A stretch of 28,543 nucleotides of DNA from an uncultured Clostridia bacterium (lineage in GTDB: Bacteria; Bacillota; Clostridia; TANB77; CAG-465), in assembly GCA_947628575.1 (NCBI GenBank), contig CANRAK010000005.1, positions 1 to 28,543 on the forward strand. The letters run 5' to 3'. The notes beneath the pieces were generated by a model, which did not search any database, was not told where the DNA came from, and saw only the letters and a list, made by a program, of their open reading frames with translations. The position numbers were made by a program, and so were the translations under genes. The number at the start of each line of letters is the position of its first letter. Position 1 is the first letter of the stretch. Of the stretch, positions 23,868 to 28,543 are shown one piece after another.

Positions 23868-25919
23868 ATGGATAAAGAGGGACTAGATTTAAGAGCATTT
23901 AATATGTATGGTGGATTTAACCAAGCAGGGGATGAATATCATATATTAAATACCAAAACACCAGTTCCTTGGTGTAATGTAATGGCTAATGAGAGATTCG
24001 GTACTATAGTTTCAAGCTATGGTACCGTGTACTCATACTATAAAAATTCACAAAGTTTTAAAATATCTAATTGGTGTAACGATTGGATTAGTTTTAAGCA
24101 AGGTGAAACATTTGAAGGTATTTATGATAAAAATTACAATTTAGTATATGGCTTTGGATATTCAAAAGTTAAGCAAGAAGATGACGATGTAGAAAAAGAA
24201 ATGGATATATTTGTATCAAGTGATGAGGATATAAAGCTACATCGTATTATGCTAAAAAATGTATCAAAAGATAAGAAGGTAGTTTCAATATCTTATTGTA
24301 TTGATGCGGTAATGGGAGTAGTAAAAGATGTAAATAGAAACTATGTATTATCTAAAAAGACAGATAATGCAATAGAGATAAAAAATCCATATAGCTTAGA
24401 ATTTTCAAATTGCATTGCATATATAACAGCTCTTGCAAATTCTAAGGAATGTAAAATTGAATATTTGCCTAATGAATATAAAGTATCAGTTAGTGTAGAA
24501 TTAGAAAGAGAAGAACAAGCTGAGTTTACTATTATACTTGGTTGTACAGAAAATATAGAGGATATTAATAGAATTCAAGAAAAGTATAGTACAGTTGAAG
24601 ATATTAAATCTGAGTATGATAAAACTATAGATTATTGGAGAAGACTAGTAGTAAAGAAAATGAAACTTGAAGATGAATACTTAAATATACTTGCAAATGG
24701 TTGGTTATTATATCAAACAATTGTATGTAGACTATTTGCACGTTCAGGTTTTTATCAGTCTGGGGGAGCAATTGGATATAGAGATCAGCTACAAGATACA
24801 CTAGCACTAATAAGTACATGGCCAGATAAGACACGTCAACAAATTATACTAAATGCAAGTAAGCAATTTGAACAAGGCGATGTGCTTCACTGGTGGCATG
24901 AGCATAGTGGTGCTGGTATAAGAACATATTTTAGTGACGATTATTTGTGGCTACCATATGTACTATCTGAGTATGTAAATAGAACTGGAGATATATCTGT
25001 ACTTAATGAGAAAACACCATATCTTGAAGATAAACCTATGAATGGAAATAGGGAAGTATATGATGTATATAAAAATATAGATAAGTATGATACAGTATAT
25101 GAACATGCTAAAAAGGCTATAAATTATGCACTAACAAGAGTTAATGATAAAAATGGACTGCTTAAAATAGGAGATGGAGATTGGAACGATGGATTTAGTA
25201 ATATAAGAGGAGAATCTGTTTGGCTAACATTCTTTATGATAAGTGTATTAAATAAATTTATCTATTTAGCAAATATGAAATTTGAATATGAGCTTGTAAA
25301 AGAATATGAAGATAAGATAGAAGAACTTAAGAAAAGTCTACTAGAAAATGCTTGGGATACTGACCATTTTGTAAGAGCATTCTTTGAAAATGGAGAAATT
25401 TTAGGCTCATATGCAAATAAAGAATGTAAAGTAGACCTAATATCACAAGCTTGGGCAGTAATTGCCATGGTAGAGGATAAAACTTTACATGATAGACTAG
25501 AAAAATGTTTAGAAACAGCAGATAAATATTTAGTAGATAGAAAACTTGGAATAGTTAAGTTATTATATCCTGCTTTTAATAATGCTGAGAAAAATAATCC
25601 AGGATATATAAGGGCATACGTTCCAGGAATTAGAGAAAATGGTGGACAATATACACATGCTGCAGTTTGGCTTTCAAAAGCATATTTTGAAATTAATAAT
25701 TATAAAAAAGGTGAAGAAATCTTAAAAATGATTAACCCAATATCACATTCTGATACTAAAGAAAAAGCAGATGTATATATGGTAGAGCCTTATGTTGTTG
25801 CAGCAGATATATATTCTAATGATGAGCATCCTGGACGTGGAGGATGGACTTGGTATACTGGTTCATCTGGTTGGCTATATAAAGTTATAGAGGACTACTT
25901 AGCAGATAATAAGAAATAA
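23868..25919 (+). CDS. Cyclic beta-1,2-glucan synthase, C-terminal part (GH94 phosphorylase-type catalytic domain)
   Basis: The 684-residue protein starts with a beta-supersandwich segment (NMYGGFNQAGDEYHI, TPVPWCNVMANERFGT, NDWISFKQGETFEG). A linker and the (alpha/alpha)6 barrel follow: GYRDQLQDTLAL, VLHWWHEHSGAGIRTYFSDDYLWLPY, and the catalytic GDGDWNDGF, where Asp438 corresponds to the general acid of GH94 phosphorylases. The end has GGQYTHAAVWLSKAYFE and HPGRGGWTWYTGSSGWLY. In full-length synthases this domain trims the growing glucan by phosphorolysis and sets chain length. ATG 23868 has a TGGAGG 11 bases upstream (23851-23856), so it can start translation on its own. It lies 21 bases after, and in frame with, the upstream gene. 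It could alternatively be a free GH94 phosphorylase, but the domain continuity favours a split synthase. Confidence 0.88.
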   Translation: MDKEGLDLRAFNMYGGFNQAGDEYHILNTKTPVPWCNVMANERFGTIVSSYGTVYSYYKNSQSFKISNWCNDWISFKQGETFEGIYDKNYNLVYGFGYSKVKQEDDDVEKEMDIFVSSDEDIKLHRIMLKNVSKDKKVVSISYCIDAVMGVVKDVNRNYVLSKKTDNAIEIKNPYSLEFSNCIAYITALANSKECKIEYLPNEYKVSVSVELEREEQAEFTIILGCTENIEDINRIQEKYSTVEDIKSEYDKTIDYWRRLVVKKMKLEDEYLNILANGWLLYQTIVCRLFARSGFYQSGGAIGYRDQLQDTLALISTWPDKTRQQIILNASKQFEQGDVLHWWHEHSGAGIRTYFSDDYLWLPYVLSEYVNRTGDISVLNEKTPYLEDKPMNGNREVYDVYKNIDKYDTVYEHAKKAINYALTRVNDKNGLLKIGDGDWNDGFSNIRGESVWLTFFMISVLNKFIYLANMKFEYELVKEYEDKIEELKKSLLENAWDTDHFVRAFFENGEILGSYANKECKVDLISQAWAVIAMVEDKTLHDRLEKCLETADKYLVDRKLGIVKLLYPAFNNAEKNNPGYIRAYVPGIRENGGQYTHAAVWLSKAYFEINNYKKGEEILKMINPISHSDTKEKADVYMVEPYVVAADIYSNDEHPGRGGWTWYTGSSGWLYKVIEDYLADNKK

Positions 25920-25920
25920 T

Positions 25921-25949
25921 AGGGACTGACTAAAAATCAGTTCCTTTTT
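25921..25949 (+). terminator. Terminator of the glucan synthase unit
   Basis: 9-bp stem 25921-25929 with 25937-25945 (AGGGACTGA/TCAGTTCCT, one G-T pair), then TTTT. It starts right after the stop codon. Confidence 0.85.
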
Positions 25950-25980
25950 CTTACAATAATGTTAAATTTTTTTTACTATA

Positions 25981-26009
25981 TTGTAGCTTTTTTTATTTTA
26001 TGATATCAT
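25981..26009 (+). promoter_or_regulatory. Candidate promoter for the 26030 operon
   Basis: TTGTAG (25981-25986), 17 bases, TATCAT (26004-26009), with TGA before the -10 as an extended -10. The predicted leader is very short, about 14 bases. Confidence 0.5.
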
Positions 26010-26029
26010 TTTGAGTATGGAGGGTTGAT

Positions 26030-27619
26030 ATGGGCGTTTTAAACGATATAGATAATTTAGATATAAAGATAAGAAACTCAAGAAGCAATAGATTTGTAGA
26101 TAATCTAGCAAATGATAGCAGAATTGATAGAATTAAAAAACTATTAGTAAAACAAGAAATATCAGTTAAATTATATGATATGGTATCTACAGAAGAAAGA
26201 GATAAAATTACATATAAATTATTAAAAGATATATATTCACTTCTTGAAAATACAGATTTTAAGTCTAAATTAGTAGATGAATATAATAATCAACTAAAAA
26301 AATCACCTCAATTATATAATATTTTAAAATCTGTTTTACCAAATAATAATAATGGAATGGTAGAGGGAAGAAATCGTGTTATAGATATTGAATCTGCTAC
26401 ATCAAAAGATATATTTACAGAAGATTTTAAGCAAATTCTTTTAGATACTACTTTATCTTATGATGAAAAAATGCAAAAATTAGCATTTTGGAGTAATAAA
26501 GTAGCTCATGAGTGTGTTATAGAAATAAAAGAGATGTCAGATTACTTTTTAGATGATATAGAAAATAACGAGGTATTAAAGACTATTAATGCTACTAGAA
26601 AAACACCCGGTGCTAAATTTAAGTTCTTAATAGAAAGAGCTATATATGATAAAAATATTAGAGCTGAATATAGATTTAATGCAGACGAATTAGTAAAATT
26701 AATTGATTCAAAAGATTTTGATATGTCAAAATGTAAAGATGAAAATTTTGTAAAATTTAAAAAATTAATGGATAACTTACAATTAAACTGTAAAAATCCA
26801 AATGATGTAAAAAGAATTGTACACTGTATGCAAATGCAGGAAATGTGTGATATGTTTTTTGATATAAAAGATAACGCAATAGAAAATTTAGCTAAATACT
26901 TAAATGACCCTAATGTACCAGAAGAACAAAAAAATGTTGTAATGTTTAAAGTAAATGACTCTGAGACATTATCTTCTAGTACAAATTACTCACATGAAAA
27001 AGGCTTGTTACATTCAACTTCTAGAATTGTAATTATGAATAAAGATATGTATGAAGATTATTGTAAATTTTGTAGCAAGGGATTCATAACTAATAAATTA
27101 GCTGAAAGTTATGCACTTTCAAAAAATATAACTCCTAAAGAGGCAAGAGCTAGATTAAAAAACATATACAGAGGAAGAGAATTAAGCGAAACAGAAAGAA
27201 TTGCTATTTTAAGTGCGTGTAGTGCTACAGTTTTACATGCAAATAATATTGGATTAAAAAGATTAGAAAAGAAAAATAATATTAAAATACCAGATTTATG
27301 TTCGCCTTTAATAACATCCATTGCATTTTCAGGTACACCTATATCTCCGTTAAGACCAATAAAAAATTTAGCTTCATATTTAACTGGTATTAAGAAAAAT
27401 AACGATATTAATAAAAGCAGATTTTCAGGAAATTTAAAAAAATTTGTTTCTAGTATATCAAGACCAATTATTAAAAGTATGGAGAAAATTATAATTAGTA
27501 AAAATCCAAATAGACCGATTAGATATTATAGAGACTATGGAACATATGATAAAGATAAAGAAAAATATAAAGAAGAGTCAAGTGTTCCTAATATGGGTGG
27601 ACAGGAAGCATATATTTAG
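26030..27619 (+). CDS. Hypothetical protein, 529 residues, first member of a paralog pair
   Basis: This is a cytoplasmic, mostly helical, Lys/Asp/Asn-rich protein without signal peptide or clear membrane helix. I do not recognise it. Notable parts are LLENTDFK near residue 65, a motif at about residues 146-176 (EKMQKLAFWSNKVAHECVIEI then SDYFL), a Cys/Met-rich stretch near 265-285, a helical region around 360-400 (ITPKEARARLKNIYRG), and a basic, Pro/Ile-rich C-terminal part ending in a charged tail. The LLENTDFK and EKMQK..W..N..AH.C..EI patterns recur in the gene at 27976, so the two are paralogs. ATG 26030 follows GGAGGG (26019-26024). No terminator is seen before the gene at 27650, so three genes appear to form one operon. 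Confidence 0.72.
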   Translation: MGVLNDIDNLDIKIRNSRSNRFVDNLANDSRIDRIKKLLVKQEISVKLYDMVSTEERDKITYKLLKDIYSLLENTDFKSKLVDEYNNQLKKSPQLYNILKSVLPNNNNGMVEGRNRVIDIESATSKDIFTEDFKQILLDTTLSYDEKMQKLAFWSNKVAHECVIEIKEMSDYFLDDIENNEVLKTINATRKTPGAKFKFLIERAIYDKNIRAEYRFNADELVKLIDSKDFDMSKCKDENFVKFKKLMDNLQLNCKNPNDVKRIVHCMQMQEMCDMFFDIKDNAIENLAKYLNDPNVPEEQKNVVMFKVNDSETLSSSTNYSHEKGLLHSTSRIVIMNKDMYEDYCKFCSKGFITNKLAESYALSKNITPKEARARLKNIYRGRELSETERIAILSACSATVLHANNIGLKRLEKKNNIKIPDLCSPLITSIAFSGTPISPLRPIKNLASYLTGIKKNNDINKSRFSGNLKKFVSSISRPIIKSMEKIIISKNPNRPIRYYRDYGTYDKDKEKYKEESSVPNMGGQEAYI

Positions 27620-27649
27620 CAATATATAAATTTTACCAAGGGAGGAAAT

Positions 27650-27973
27650 ATGGAAGAAAAAAGTATTAAAGAATTATTTTCAAAAGGACAATATGATGAA
27701 GTTATAGAGAAAATTGAAAAGATTTATTCGAAATTGTTTATGGATATGTTAGATTTAAAAAGTGAAGAGCTAGATAAGAAATATGAAAGTCTAGATTATG
27801 ATAAATTATCTGCCCTTGTTTTAGCATATTACCCACAATATACAAATCAAATTTTAACATTAAATCATGTTGCAAATAATCCAGATAATACGTATTTTGA
27901 AGTTATAAATACTATGCTTAATATATATATGCAAATTTATGATTCATATAATCACGAGGATAGGAAGGATTAA
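27650..27973 (+). CDS. Small all-helical hypothetical protein
   Basis: The 107-residue protein is predicted almost entirely helical: KELFSKGQYDEVIEKIEKIYSKLF, then DKLSALVLAYYPQYTNQILTL, then a helix around YFEVINTMLNIYMQIY. It has no cysteine and no membrane helix. An excellent GGGAGG (about 27641-27646) precedes ATG 27650. It lies 30 bases after the 26030 gene and 2 bases before the 27976 gene, so the three are probably co-translated. The helix content and size could fit a HEPN-like or helical-repeat accessory protein, but no catalytic motif (such as R-x4-6-H) is visible, so I assign no function. Sitting between two paralogs, it may be a shared partner. Confidence 0.68.
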   Translation: MEEKSIKELFSKGQYDEVIEKIEKIYSKLFMDMLDLKSEELDKKYESLDYDKLSALVLAYYPQYTNQILTLNHVANNPDNTYFEVINTMLNIYMQIYDSYNHEDRKD

Positions 27974-27975
27974 AT

Positions 27976-28543
27976 ATGGGTATAAAAATATTTTATAAAA
28001 ATAATATAATTGCTAGACTATTTCAGAATATTTTAAAGAAAGAAAATTTAGACTATATAAGAGATGAAGCATTAAGATTAGATAAGTATATAAAGGATGT
28101 ACCTGTTGATAGTAAAAAAAGAACATCAAAAATATATGATGATATGCTTAATAATATGTTTAATTTAATTGAAAATACTAACTTTAAAAAAGCAATAATT
28201 AATTGGCATAATAAATACTTTAGAAACTGTTCGGGAGGAGTACAAGATTTTTGTAGGTCAAAAGACTTTAAAATACATAATATTGAATCATTAGATGATA
28301 TTGATGAAAGAAAAAGGTCATTAGATATTGTTACGCAAGATTTTTTACAAACTTGTAGATATGGTACTGATGAAGAAAAAATGCAAAAGACAGCTTATTG
28401 GGCTAATAGAATAGCACATGGTTGTGAAACTGAGATATATACTTTTTCTGACGAATTTTTAGGAAGATTTTATAGTGAATATGAAGTATATGCATATAGA
28501 GATTCAGAATATTGGCATTCCAAAGTTATGGAAGATGAAAATC
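27976..28543 (+). CDS. Hypothetical protein, paralog of the 26030 product (3' end outside window)
   Basis: The frame opens at ATG 27976, two bases after the previous stop, with GGAAGGA (27962-27968) about 7 bases upstream. It stays open to the window end, giving at least 189 residues. It has the same order of features as the 26030 product: LIENTNFK near residue 65, then EEKMQKTAYWANRIAHGCETEI with SDEFL (about residues 133-165). In the shared motif about half the positions match those of the upstream paralog. It is predicted soluble and helical. Function is unknown. The spacing from LENT to EKMQK is about 65-75 residues in both, which supports true homology rather than a chance motif. Confidence 0.7.
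   Translation, partial: MGIKIFYKNNIIARLFQNILKKENLDYIRDEALRLDKYIKDVPVDSKKRTSKIYDDMLNNMFNLIENTNFKKAIINWHNKYFRNCSGGVQDFCRSKDFKIHNIESLDDIDERKRSLDIVTQDFLQTCRYGTDEEKMQKTAYWANRIAHGCETEIYTFSDEFLGRFYSEYEVYAYRDSEYWHSKVMEDEN

Noticed and set aside
1..28543. CRISPR array, transposase, integrase or phage genes
   Set aside because: No regularly spaced repeats and no DDE, recombinase or structural phage motifs were seen in any reading frame.

Overview
The window is strongly AT-rich DNA with dense, well-spaced bacterial genes. It looks like a chromosomal segment of a low-GC Firmicute, most likely an anaerobic gut-type Clostridia member. Supporting signs are AGGAGG-type ribosome sites, AGA/ATA-rich codon use, a Big_2/dockerin surface protein, the clostridial family names DUF4363 and DUF4364, a cmk-plsC pair and a cyclic beta-1,2-glucan synthase of clostridial type. 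I cannot name the genus. All 24 complete or 3'-complete genes stop with TAA (19) or TAG (5); none uses TGA.

Layout. 1-3843: the tail of a dockerin-bearing surface protein, then two 23S rRNA modification genes (rlmB and an RlhA-type U32 gene). 3929-7396: a zinc-ribbon membrane-anchored protein, a small convergent membrane protein, and a DUF421-DUF4363 pair. 7408-9103 (minus strand): dapA and engB. 9172-9702: a promoter, a long leader and a small protein of unknown family. 9769-11689 (minus strand): serS preceded by a DUF4364 regulator-like gene. 11776-13051: cmk and plsC, overlapping.

13046-15111 is the most distinctive small region. Three successive transcription units each begin with the same module: an intrinsic terminator whose T-run merges into a consensus TTGAC(A/T)-17-TATAAT promoter. 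The first two units encode diverged tandem paralogs of an unrecognised family and share a similar leader with a stem-loop. The third encodes a MarR-type regulator followed by a small membrane-anchored protein. typA and a YbaK-type tRNA deacylase gene follow, each with clear signals.

18199-25949 is a single long unit for a cyclic beta-1,2-glucan synthase divided into two adjacent in-frame genes: glycosyltransferase, glycoamylase-like and first GH94 beta-domain in the first, and the GH94 catalytic part in the second. From 26030 to the window end lies an operon of three unrecognised genes. The first and third are paralogs sharing a conserved helical motif.

No tRNA, rRNA, CRISPR array, insertion sequence or prophage is visible. 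No stretch over 300 bases lacks a gene; the longest gap (8284-8521) holds two hairpins. Promoters, terminators and alignments were found by eye, without computation.
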